From Selaginella moellendorffii (Eukaryota; Streptophyta; Lycopodiopsida; Selaginellales; Selaginellaceae): a stretch of DNA of 20,802 nucleotides. The notes below the pieces were generated by a model that had not been told where the DNA came from, ran no database searches, and was given only the letters and a program-made list of their open reading frames with translations. The translations under genes and the position numbers were made by a program. The stretch is from assembly GCF_000143415.4 (NCBI RefSeq), contig NW_003314394.1, positions 364,484 through 385,285 of the forward strand. Direction: 5' to 3'. Positions 7,342 to 14,923 of the stretch are shown here, piece after piece (position 1 is the stretch's first letter; the number at the start of each line of letters is the position of its first letter).

Positions 7342-7596
7342 CACTGCATCAGATGTCTTGAGGCTGCATCCTAAGATGGCGTGAGGCTACACGCCATCTG
7401 TAACCGGACTGCACTCGAGAGCCCAATCGGTGCATGCCAATGTTGCTACTGAATGGCATGTGGCCTCATGCCATTTTCTACTTGGCCTAAAAGACTTACC
7501 ATTTGAAGCCGAATGGAGGCGTGACAACCGGACTCGCTGGCGAATGTGCACTGTGTGTGCAGCGGATGATGTGACAAAGTTCAACCTCCGACACAA
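7342..7596 (-). CDS. Possible 5' exons of the minus-strand gene
   Basis: A 29-nt exon at 7342-7370 between a CTTAG acceptor and a GTGAAT donor keeps frame into 7260. An upstream exon (about 7596-7500) encoding CRRLNFVTSSAAHTVHIRQR ends at a good GTAAGT donor (7499). No ATG opens this frame, so another exon or a different arrangement is likely. Two palindromes (7376-7397 and 7453-7474) lie between the exons. The model is tentative. Confidence 0.3.
7376..7397. repeat. 22-bp palindrome family copy near 5' end of minus-strand gene
   Basis: ATGGCGTGAGG then CTACACGCCAT; one central mismatch. On the minus strand it is followed by CTTAG, a usable acceptor. Confidence 0.86.
7453..7474. repeat. 22-bp palindrome family copy near 5' end of minus-strand gene
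   Basis: ATGGCATGTGG then CCTCATGCCAT. It lies downstream of a GTAAGT donor at 7499 (minus strand), with a CAGTAG acceptor-like end 7 nt beyond. Confidence 0.87.
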
Positions 7597-7599
7597 AGT

Positions 7600-7992
7600 C
7601 TAGAAGCTACTCAGTTTGAAATTTGTCAGAGGAATCATAAGATCTGGTTTGTCAGAGGATTTGATGTGACGTTCAAGCGTGTGTTATTTTTGAATTCTCG
7701 AACTCATTCCTAGGTCTATCATTTTTGTGCGCCGTGTTCTTGGTTCCGCTGAGCGCAGTGAGCGCTGCTTGTGTAAGCGGCGTTGTGAGCTGTGGTTTAT
7801 GCGTCTACAAGCGGTTGCGGCATTGCGAGCGCTATTGCGAGCGGCAGTTTATGCGAGTGGCAGTTTGTGCGAGCGGCGCTACGAGCAGTTGCGGTGTTGC
7901 GAGCGGCGCTACGAGTAATTGCGGTGTTGCGAGCGGCACTGTCTTTGGTGTGGCTACCGCTTCCTCTTGATATTCGGCACTTGTGCTTCCTG
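7600..7992. promoter_or_regulatory. Divergent promoter / 5' UTR region between the two transposon genes
   Basis: This stretch separates the minus-strand gene from the transposase and should hold both promoters. I see no clear TATA box. It contains the GC-rich repeat array at 7747-7945 and, on the plus strand, a donor CTGGTATGTT at 7990 that fits the end of a non-coding first exon of the transposase. Confidence 0.45.
7747..7945 (+). repeat. GC-rich tandem and dispersed repeats built on GCGAGCGGC
   Basis: Two 30-bp units starting GCGAGCGGCGCTACGAG at 7869-7898 and 7899-7928 differ at two positions, followed by a partial third at 7929. Just upstream, two 16-bp units GCGAGCGGCAGTTTAT and GCGAGTGGCAGTTTGT (7837-7868) share the core, and looser GCGAGCG/AGCGGCG motifs extend back to about 7747. 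Such arrays in mobile elements often bind the transposase or a regulator; here they sit in the divergent promoter. Confidence 0.75.
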
Positions 7993-8031
7993 GTATGTTC
8001 ACCATGGAATGGTTTAGAACCACATTTAGAA

Positions 8032-8053
8032 ATGGCATGAGGCCACATGCCAT
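8032..8053. repeat. 22-bp palindrome family copy upstream of transposase
   Basis: ATGGCATGAGG then CCACATGCCAT, in the probable 5' UTR intron of the plus-strand gene. Confidence 0.88.
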
Positions 8054-8129
8054 CTTGGGCCCTTGCAATTTCATGGCTAGCGTATTGTCATGTATGTTTT
8101 TACTTGCCTGCAGCTGTGTGTATATCAAG

Positions 8130-8151
8130 ATGGCATGAGGCCTCATGCCAA
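8130..8151. repeat. 22-bp palindrome family copy upstream of transposase, perfect core
   Basis: TGGCATGAGG then CCTCATGCCA at 8131-8150 is a perfect 20-bp palindrome; only the outermost base pair is mismatched. Confidence 0.9.
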
Positions 8152-8199
8152 TTTTGTGAATGCGAAATTTCACGTGGGTGTCAATAGCATGTTTGAATA

Positions 8200-8221
8200 A
8201 TGGCATGTGGCCTCATGCTAT
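8200..8221. repeat. 22-bp palindrome family copy upstream of transposase
   Basis: ATGGCATGTGG then CCTCATGCTAT, 74 bp before the transposase ATG. Confidence 0.88.
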
Positions 8222-8294
8222 TTGGTATGTTATGATTTAGGCCATTCTCCAATCATTTTTTGTATGGTCTTAACTTCTTTTCTGCACTTTCAGA

Positions 8295-11200
8295 ATGGCC
8301 TTCAGGGTTGGGGAAAAGGTTTACATTTTGAATGGTGGGAAGAGAGTTGCAAAAGGGACCCTTGTGTCTATGGATCGGAACTTTGTTATACACTGTCAAA
8401 GGCTTGGGGAAGGCAATGCTGCTGTATCAGTAGAGACTGTCTTCGATGGGAATGTGGTCGCTATTGAACGAGGAGAGATGGTCGTCGGGGTAAATGTTGT
8501 TGTTGCCTTGAAAAATCTGCAGAAGAAAGCAGATGTTGGGGACAACGCAAGTGCGACGCATGTTCCCTCCGTGGATCTTAAGAACCGTGCTACATGGATT
8601 CAAGCAAAGGTGTTTCTAAACAACCCCGAGGGGGAGGTGGTAGCTGAGGGCTTAGCCACAGTTGTCGATCCAAGAGATGCGGTTGCTAATCAAGAATTGG
8701 GCTGGGATGATATTGGAGTTGCAATTTTAGAGGTTGTTGACACAGAAGAAAACAGTCTGACTATTGGAAGCATTGTGCGGTGGAAATTGAGGCACTTAGT
8801 GTTTGAGAATGTGAAGGATTCACAATCAAACACCACTACAACTGATGACAGAACATCTCTTCATGGGAAAAAAAAGTACACCTTCCTAAAGCGCAGCCAA
8901 AGGGATCTGAGCAACGAACCGAAAAGGCAGAAAATGGCGATGGAGGTTCGAATGGTCTCGACAGTTGCTTGTTGCAAGAGGAGGTGCTGTCAACATGCTG
9001 ATTGGGATGCTATTGAAGAGGAGAGAGCAAGATACAAGACATTGTCCTGGAAGGCAGCTCGCAATTTTGTGTATGAGGCATTACGGTCATCTGTTGATGC
9101 TTCAGAACATCAGGTGGGGGGCATGGTCTTCCAGAGGGGTTTGGTCTGCATGAAGGCATGGAGAATCATTTATGGAGTCCCTCGAAGCACATTCTACAGA
9201 ATCAAAACTGAGTTCGAGGAACAAAGGGTTCAACAGGTAGTCCATGGGAACGACGGTACGCACAAAACCAGGGGTCATGTTGTATATGGAGAGGCAATCT
9301 TCAAGAGGTTTGTCGAGACATGTAGCGAGCAGCAACCACATAAAACCCGCCTCTTGGAAGATGGAACACGAGACACCCAACGAGTTCTCCCTTCCATGTA
9401 TACCAAGGGGGCCATATTGGAAGATGTGAATCGGGAACTCCAGAGTAATGGCTACAGGAAGCTGAGCCAATCTAGATTTAGTAGATTGTGGAGCAACAGG
9501 TTCAGGGATGTGAGTATAGGAAAGTACTCCAGCTTTTCAAAGTGTGACGAGTGCACTGCTATCAAAATGGCTTTGTCGAAGAATTCTTGCAGCGCTCAAG
9601 AGCGAGAGACGTTGGTTAGAAGGCGGCTCGACCACAACATCGAGCAGAGAAGCTGCAGGACTGCATATTATCATAACAGGATTCTCTCCATGGAGAGACC
9701 TGACTCTTACCTCTGCATCATCCACGACAAAATGGACCAGAAAAAGACGTGCTTACCTCGACTCAATCCTGCCCCCAAGGCAATCTCTTCATCCATGCAG
9801 CTGCCTGTGTCTCTGTTTGGCATAATCGCTCATGGGCATGGTGCCCAGAACTATGGGAACTTCTTTGTACCTCTATGGGGTGGCGGGGGTGCAAACATGA
9901 TGATTGCGTCCCTAGCAAAACACTTAAGGTCTCTGCAAAGTGCGCAGACTGAGCTGAACGGCCAACCCTTGCATAAGGCCCTTGTCGATCGAACCCCATA
10001 CAGGGTTCAGCTGGAGGAGGAGCAAAGGCTTGCAGTATCGCGTGGGGCCCCATGCCATCCCAGTGAATATGTTGGCCGTCAGATTGTAGGGTTATCACGT
10101 GAGGCCTCATGCCATTCCGACGAGGCTGGTCGCCCGGTGAATGCACAGCCTCATCCAAACGAAGCAGAATCTCAAGGAAGTTCTTGCGGCCGATGTGGCC
10201 TTCCACCCCATCTTCTGCTCCAAACAGACAATGCTGGCAGTGAGAACAAAAACATGTACGTCTTCGCGTACTTGGCGATGCTTGTTGCCAAAGGCATATT
10301 TGAAACGGTTACACTTGGCTTTCTCATGGTTGGGCACACTCATGAAGACGTCGATGCCATGTTCAGTCACCTGGCAGAGTCCCTCCGGCGATCCAATGTC
10401 CTCACCCTCCCACAACTCTACGATGAATTCCAAAATTGCATCAAAGGCACTGTTGAAGCTGCACTTGTGACAGAGGTTCCAGACTTTAAGGGGTTTGTAA
10501 GAGGCTACATCAGGGACGGATCCGAAACGCTGATTGGCCACTCCAAGCCTCTTCAGTTTCATTTCAGCATGCGTGACGGTGCTCCAGTGATGAGGTACAA
10601 GATGAGAGAATGGGACACAGTGTGGCTGCCAGTGGACGGCATTGAACTCTTCAAGAGAGATCCCATAACTGGGGAACCTATGATTCCTCAGGGTTCCCCA
10701 CGGCCAATGCACCCGGATGGACTCAAAGACCAGGAAAGTATAGTGGCCGGGATTAGACAGCATATTGCCTTCTGGAAGAGGGGGTTGGTGTTTGGTGGAG
10801 AATCCTATTTTAAGAGGTGCAAGCCTTTGCTCGAATACTGGGAGAAGATTATATCTGCTATCCAAAATGGGCCGGTTGTATATGAAGAATTGGAAGAGTC
10901 CTTTTGGCCAGAACCCAGAGCACCAGATAGTAGCGGAACAATGTCCTCTGGAAATGCAGTGACAGATAACGATGTTGAGGATCATTATTGTGGGCCGAGG
11001 AACAAGAAGCCGGATTCAGCATTCAATCCAGTACAGGTCTGCAAAGGAATGGTCGTGCTTGTCAGACCCAGTAATAAAAAACAAATGATATGGGTGGGGC
11101 GCTGCATCACTGATGCAGAGGAGGACGCGGAAACTAACTCCTTCAATGTAACTGTGGAGTGGTTCAAGCCAAGTTCCGGATATACGAAGGATTGCCTAGA

Positions 11201-11436
11201 AAAGAGATGGGTGTTGAATCCAAGGGATCCCAGCATGAGCATATTGGTGGATAATGTTGTGCATGGTTGGATGCGGAAGCAGAGTGCCACCATCACCTTG
11301 CCAGACCATGCAAGAGATGCAGCAAGAGCATTCATAACCCGGGTTCAAGGTGAGATTCATTAATATTCCTTTACTAAGTTTCTAATGTATTTTATTTCAA
11401 GGTGAACAATCCGAATCTGAATCAGAGGAGGCGTGA
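8295..11436 (+). CDS. Putative DUF7869-like DDE/D transposase
   Basis: An open frame of 1,022 codons to 11363; splicing of a 52-nt intron (11350-11401) replaces the last few codons and gives about 1,029 residues ending in an acidic tail (GEQSESESEEA). Residues ~7-75 and ~105-175 look like two copies of one small beta module. KCDEC (416-420) may bind zinc. IIHDKMDQKKT (~474-484), LQTDNAGSENKN (~642-653) and LGFLMVGHTHEDVDAMF (~674-690) are the hallmark blocks of the DUF7869-like family and supply Asp, Asp and Asp/Glu for an RNase-H-type catalytic triad. Near residue 900-960 a small beta domain (GMVVLVRPSN...WVGRC...VEWF) recalls Tudor/BAH folds. No stop or frameshift interrupts it, so it may still be active. 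ATG 8295 is chosen because a splice acceptor ends at 8293 and the frame begins there. Residues ~581-610 are palindrome-derived. Confidence 0.75.
10037..10058. repeat. 22-bp palindrome family copy inside transposase coding sequence
   Basis: ATCGCGTGGGG then CCCCATGCCAT. Read in frame it encodes part of SRGAPCHPSE at codons about 581-590. Confidence 0.85.
10094..10115. repeat. 22-bp palindrome family copy inside transposase coding sequence
   Basis: ATCACGTGAGG then CCTCATGCCAT, exactly 57 bp (19 codons) after the previous copy and in the same frame, encoding SREASCHSDE. Confidence 0.87.
11350..11401 (+). other. Last intron of the transposase gene, 52 nt
   Basis: GTGAGA donor and TTATTTCAAG acceptor; phase 1. 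Splicing joins a 35-nt exon that ends at TGA 11434-11436. If retained, translation stops at TAA 11361-11363 after GEIH. Confidence 0.55.
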
Positions 11437-11457
11437 TGGCATGTGGCCCTTTGCACT
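11436..11457. repeat. 22-bp palindrome family copy, decayed right arm
   Basis: ATGGCATGTGG is intact; the other arm reads CCCTTTGCACT. Its first A is the last base of the predicted TGA stop of the spliced transposase. Confidence 0.7.
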
Positions 11458-11488
11458 AGTATATCTTAATACTGGTCTGAGAAATAGA

Positions 11489-11510
11489 ATGGCATGTGCC
11501 CTCAGGCCTT
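11489..11510. repeat. 22-bp palindrome family copy, decayed
   Basis: ATGGCATGTGC then CCTCAGGCCTT; left arm good, right arm partly matching. Confidence 0.65.
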
Positions 11511-11804
11511 TTACTAAATCACCTTTGAAAGAAATGCAAGCCTCTATGTCGTAAAAAAAAGGTACTAGAGAAATTCCTTAATAATATGAATGTTATTTAG
11601 TTTTATGAAAATACACTAAGGGTCAAATGAGTTAAATGACTTCTCCAGACTAGCAATGCCTCTTGCTACACCTTCACAATTAGATTCGTTAGAAAAAGAT
11701 AACATTGAATAATATCTAAATGTTCTCACCATTAAGTTATATGTCTGGCTAATAGGAATGACGTTCATCTTGGAAAGCTCACCACACGCTCAATGAACAA
11801 ACAA

Positions 11805-11826
11805 ATAGTGTGTGCGCGCATGCCAT
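11805..11826. repeat. 22-bp palindrome family copy, decayed
   Basis: ATAGTGTGTGC then GCGCATGCCAT; right arm good, left arm altered. It is the outermost copy on the right side. Confidence 0.6.
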
Positions 11827-12028
11827 CGCTCTTCTTTAGCTTCAGATTCGGCTTGTTCACCTTGACAATGAGATTTATTATACAACCAGATGGACTCAGT
11901 CTGGACACAAAGTCACCGCGCTAGTCACCATGCCCCAGATATGTCTAGCCCCTAGACAAAAAACATATAATTTCACGTCATTTTCAAATACTTGAAAATT
12001 TGTACCTAGTCCCATTTTACTGAATAAA

Positions 12029-12052
12029 TCCCACTTTAACGAAATAGAGCTT
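12029..12052 (-). repeat. Right terminal inverted repeat (24 bp)
   Basis: Exact reverse complement of 1456-1479, ending GAAATAGAGCTT. A related CCCATTTTAC lies just inside at 12011-12020 in direct orientation. Confidence 0.9.
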
Positions 12053-12056
12053 AGAG
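12053..12056. repeat. Right target-site duplication AGAG
   Basis: Partner of 1452-1455. Confidence 0.65.
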
Positions 12057-13118
12057 GGTGTTTCTCCATTGGACTATAACTCTTGCCTTGGATTTCATGC
12101 TCAGGTTGCATTACCATTTGTATAGAAATTTTTCACTTGGCTCAGGCTATGTTCTAGGTTATTTGGCCCTTCCCTTACTATTACTCTACCCCACACATTC
12201 CCCCACCCATTCTATATCATCTACACTCACAGATCCACCACCAATCATTTTTAGTAGCATTTTCTACACTTACTTCCAAATGCCCGTCTTGCATCTTCCA
12301 TTCTTTCACCATTGTCCACATAGGTCATATTTACTCCATACCATGGACACAAATACACACACCGGTAGCAAAAGACATCACCTCATTTAAACATGTTGTT
12401 TTCAAAATATCATTATGACCATTTTCTGATGACGTGCTAGCTTTTCTAGAGTGACTTTCTTTCAACCAGATGAACCCATTCACTCAAAGCACCTAGGTGG
12501 ATTTTTAGGCAAGGCCACAGAAGTTGAAGCCACTTTCTCCTGCTCTAGCACTCAGTGGACATATACCACCTATCTTTACCAGCAATTCAGCGATTATGTC
12601 ATCCTTTTTTGTTGTGGTTTTCTTTAATCTGACATATCAGACTATAGGTTTGACACTTCTAGAGATGGCCACCTTCTCAAAGTGCCACCACCATCTTGGC
12701 ACTCCACCATATCACTCCATCTTTCATCATTTTTACACTTCCCACCCTTGGGTAATGCATTCCCTCTTCTACCTCTCTTTTTTTCTCGATTCGGCCAATC
12801 CTTACTTGAAGTCATCATGAGGCAATATTTGCATATTACACTTTCTTAAGGCAAAATTCAGGTACAGGTCTTTGGGTTCTCACTTTTTTTGCTTTTATTT
12901 TCTTTCTTTTTTCACACAGTTTGACTATAGAGATTTCTATTGGGTTTTCCACTCTATCTTCAAACTTCACCCCTACCCCTTTTCTGTCTTTTTCCATTTT
13001 ATTTTCCAGAGTTTCTACTAGTTCACGCAGTGACCAAGACTTGGCATTAGCAGCAAAGGTGCACTCTACACTTTTTGGGGGGTTCTCATGCATCTAGAGC
13101 TGGCAAGATCCACTGTGT
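12053..13118 (+). other. 3' flank of the interrupted gypsy element; no gene seen
   Basis: More than 1 kb of pyrimidine-rich sequence with no recognisable protein. By position, with the integrase ending at 1376 and the transposon removed, it is the untranslated stretch between pol and the 3' LTR of the host retroelement. Frames at 12058-12390 and 12524-12820 are hydrophobic, low-complexity chance frames. Confidence 0.45.
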
Positions 13119-13270
13119 GGGTGGGGGGGAGAATATTCCAATTCTTAGAATATTCTTTATCTTCCTTATATAAAACCCTTGCCCCACAAGGGCAAAGGGG
13201 GGGCATTTGTGGAGAGTATTAGAGCATTTTTTCGTATTTGAGCAAGTGTTGGGGGAGTGCCCTTCCTCCC
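13119..13270 (+). repeat. Polypurine tract and LTR remnant
   Basis: A purine run GGGTGGGGGGGAGA at 13119-13132 precedes sequence with a strong TATA box (TTATATAAAA, 13166-13175). A short hairpin CCCTTGCC/GGGCAAAGG follows at about 13177-13200, as in an LTR core promoter and R region. No TG...CA ends or second copy are visible, so LTR limits are unknown. Confidence 0.4.
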
Positions 13271-13334
13271 CTCAGCAACTATTTGAAAGTAATTTTACCT
13301 TTAATAGACCAAATGAGAAAAAAAAAATGGTATA

Positions 13335-13545
13335 AACAGTGGAATGTGAAGTGGCATTTGTCCACCTCAAAGGAAAATTGAGGAAGGCTCTTATGTTAGT
13401 ACTACCAAACTTTGGTAAAAACTTTGAGGTAGAAATGAATGCTTTAGATTTTGTATTGGGCACAATTTTGAAGCAAGACAACTATCCAATGGTATTCTTC
13501 TTAAAATAGTTAGATAAGGCTCAACAAAAGTGCTCAAAAGAAAAT
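13335..13545 (+). pseudogene. Gypsy RT/RNase H fragment (plus strand)
   Basis: In frame from about 13340: CEVAFVHLKGKLRKAL, then LVLPNFGKNFEVEMNALDF, VLGTILKQDNYPMVFFLK, a TAG, and LDKAQQKCS. This is the junction of reverse transcriptase and RNase H; the first RNase H Asp is the position occupied by N in EVEMNALDF. Truncated on both sides and from a different copy than the minus-strand RT beside it. Confidence 0.75.
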
Positions 13546-13621
13546 ATCATTAGCTAGAATGGCTAAAGATGTTCAAAACTATGTAAAAACATACCTAATA
13601 TATTAGACATGTTCCTCCCAT

Positions 13622-14260
13622 GTCCTGTCCAAATGGATTAAGATATCATTGATGAAATCAGTAGTCATCTCCGGTATATTGCAAAGAACCTCATCCATCA
13701 TTTGCTAGAAAGTCGCTGAAGCATTATTCAAACCCAATAGCATCACCAAGAACTCATATAAAGAAAATGGTGTACGAAAAGTAGTATTCTTCGGCCATCA
13801 GTATTTGCTAGTACCCAGAAGTAAGATCTAGCTTGGTGAACCAACTACTTCTCCCCAGACGATCCAAGAGATTAGTAGTGTAAGGAAGAAGGTACATATT
13901 CAAGATTGTCACTTTGTTTAATGGAAGATAGTTGATGCAGAAATGAATATTTTCATCAAACTTCATTGTAAGATGAAGTTCACATGCCCAAGGATTTTGC
14001 AAATTTCGAATAACACCTTTTTTCAATATCTCCTTGATGTTTGCATGTAGAATCTTGATCTCTTTGGGTAACTAATGATGAATAGGAACTTTGATTGGAC
14101 GAGCATCCCCAGTTACAATTGGATGATATATGGCAATCTTAGCCCCAGACAATAGGTCAAATTGAAAGAGATCAACATATTCTTTCATAAGTGAGTTAAT
14201 TGTTACAACACAAAAACCGTTAGAGGGATCAGAAAAGGAAAGAGCGGAACAAGACAACAA
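13622..14260 (-). pseudogene. Gypsy reverse transcriptase fragment (minus strand)
   Basis: From high to low coordinates: LLSGAKIAIYHPIVTGDARP upstream of RT, then EILKKGVIRNLQNPWACELH, FCINYLPLNKVTI, LLDRLGRSSWFTKLDLTSGY, then after a frame change YEFLVMLLGLNNASATF, QMMDEVLCNIP and a decayed DD motif (FINDILIHLD). Stops and at least one frameshift make it non-functional. The usual YxDD signature is altered to FIND. Confidence 0.8.
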
Positions 14261-14923
14261 TATAGAAGGATGTAATGGGGAGACAAAAGTAATGGAAGCA
14301 GAGGTAAAAACGTAGGGACGAAGAGGTACAGAAGTGAGAAGAATGGATGAAATATAAGGAAGTATGACACAAGGGGATAAAGTCTCAAAATCACACTTGA
14401 TATGATTATGTTACAATTAATCTATACCAAAAATGAGGTCAAAAGCTTGACTCAGCATCACCCGCAATGACTACAATTCAAACTCGAGAATGCCTATATG
14501 CATAACTAAGTCCGCCTCATCCCATGCATATGCATATGTACGGTTGTTGCCATAAAGAATTGGTTTTGCCACACAACGTAAATGTAGATGGCAATATGTG
14601 GCAATAGGTCAAGCAATAGAAGATAAACTTGAACCTGTATGTAAGCTTTTGAATTTAGACTTCCTGGGAGGTCAGTCAACCTAATACTATTCAAACCCAA
14701 GGATGCTTAACCCTAAATATCCCAAGGCCCTTAACCAATTGGAAAAGAGGGTGCACTCTTATTCATGGGCCCTTTCCCTCTATATTTGAACTCCATAGAT
14801 CGTCTCTCGAATCATTCCCTTTAGTTGCTTACAATCCACCATGCTTCCTTGTAAGTTCACGCCCTCATGAACGAAAGCTGAGAGCCACAGCTCTCCCAAG
14901 AGCCCTGCTCTCTTAACACCCTA
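14261..14923 (-). other. Further decayed gypsy sequence and unassigned DNA
   Basis: Minus-strand frames at 14400-14700 (GLNSIRLTDLPGSLNSKAYI...) vaguely resemble the protease region upstream of gypsy RT, in the correct order relative to 13622-14260, but I cannot show the active site. The last ~200 bp before the chromovirus LTR have no visible feature. Confidence 0.3.

Larger units (their letters stand above)
7993..8293 (+). other. Probable 5' UTR intron of the transposase gene
   Basis: Donor G|GTATGT at 7993 and acceptor CACTTTCAG ending at 8293, one base before the transposase ATG. It contains three 22-bp palindromes (8032, 8130 and 8200). It is six times longer than the introns of the minus-strand gene. 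Confidence 0.45.
11458..12028. other. Right subterminal region of the transposon
   Basis: AT-rich with no gene. It holds two decayed palindrome copies (11489 and 11805) and presumably the transposase polyadenylation signals. Nothing else stands out. Confidence 0.5.
1456..12052. mobile_element. 10.6-kb TIR DNA transposon with two divergent genes and dispersed 22-bp palindromes
   Basis: The ends are exact 24-bp inverted repeats starting AAGCTCTATTTCGTT and continuing AAAGTGGGA. They are flanked by AGAG on both sides (1452-1455 and 12053-12056), a 4-bp target-site duplication; a 6-bp TTAGAG duplication is possible if the outermost AA/TT pair is chance. Inside are a plus-strand DUF7869-like putative transposase (8295-11436), a minus-strand multi-exon gene with ParB-like and FCP1-like domains (1898-7260 or beyond), a GC-rich repeat array between them, and at least 16 copies of a 22-bp palindrome. 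The target is the 3' region of a gypsy element. Lack of long TIRs and of polymerase, capsid or ATPase genes argues against a Polinton. The terminal CACTA or TTAA signatures of common superfamilies are absent. Most likely a little-described DDE superfamily member. Confidence 0.85.

Noticed and set aside
7747-8221. CRISPR-like array
   Set aside because: Repeat units are tandem or palindromic without regular unique spacers, and the setting is a eukaryotic transposon with introns.
10107-10985. Long minus-strand open frame opposite the transposase
   Set aside because: It is the antisense shadow of the conserved transposase core, with no recognisable domain.
1456-12052. Polinton/Maverick or other virus-like element
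   Set aside because: Size would fit a small one, but there is no polymerase B, capsid, packaging ATPase or retroviral-like integrase, and the TIRs are only 24 bp.
12058-12820. Short plus-strand frames rich in His, Pro, Leu and Ser
   Set aside because: Low-complexity translation of pyrimidine-rich DNA with no domain; likely untranslated retroelement sequence.
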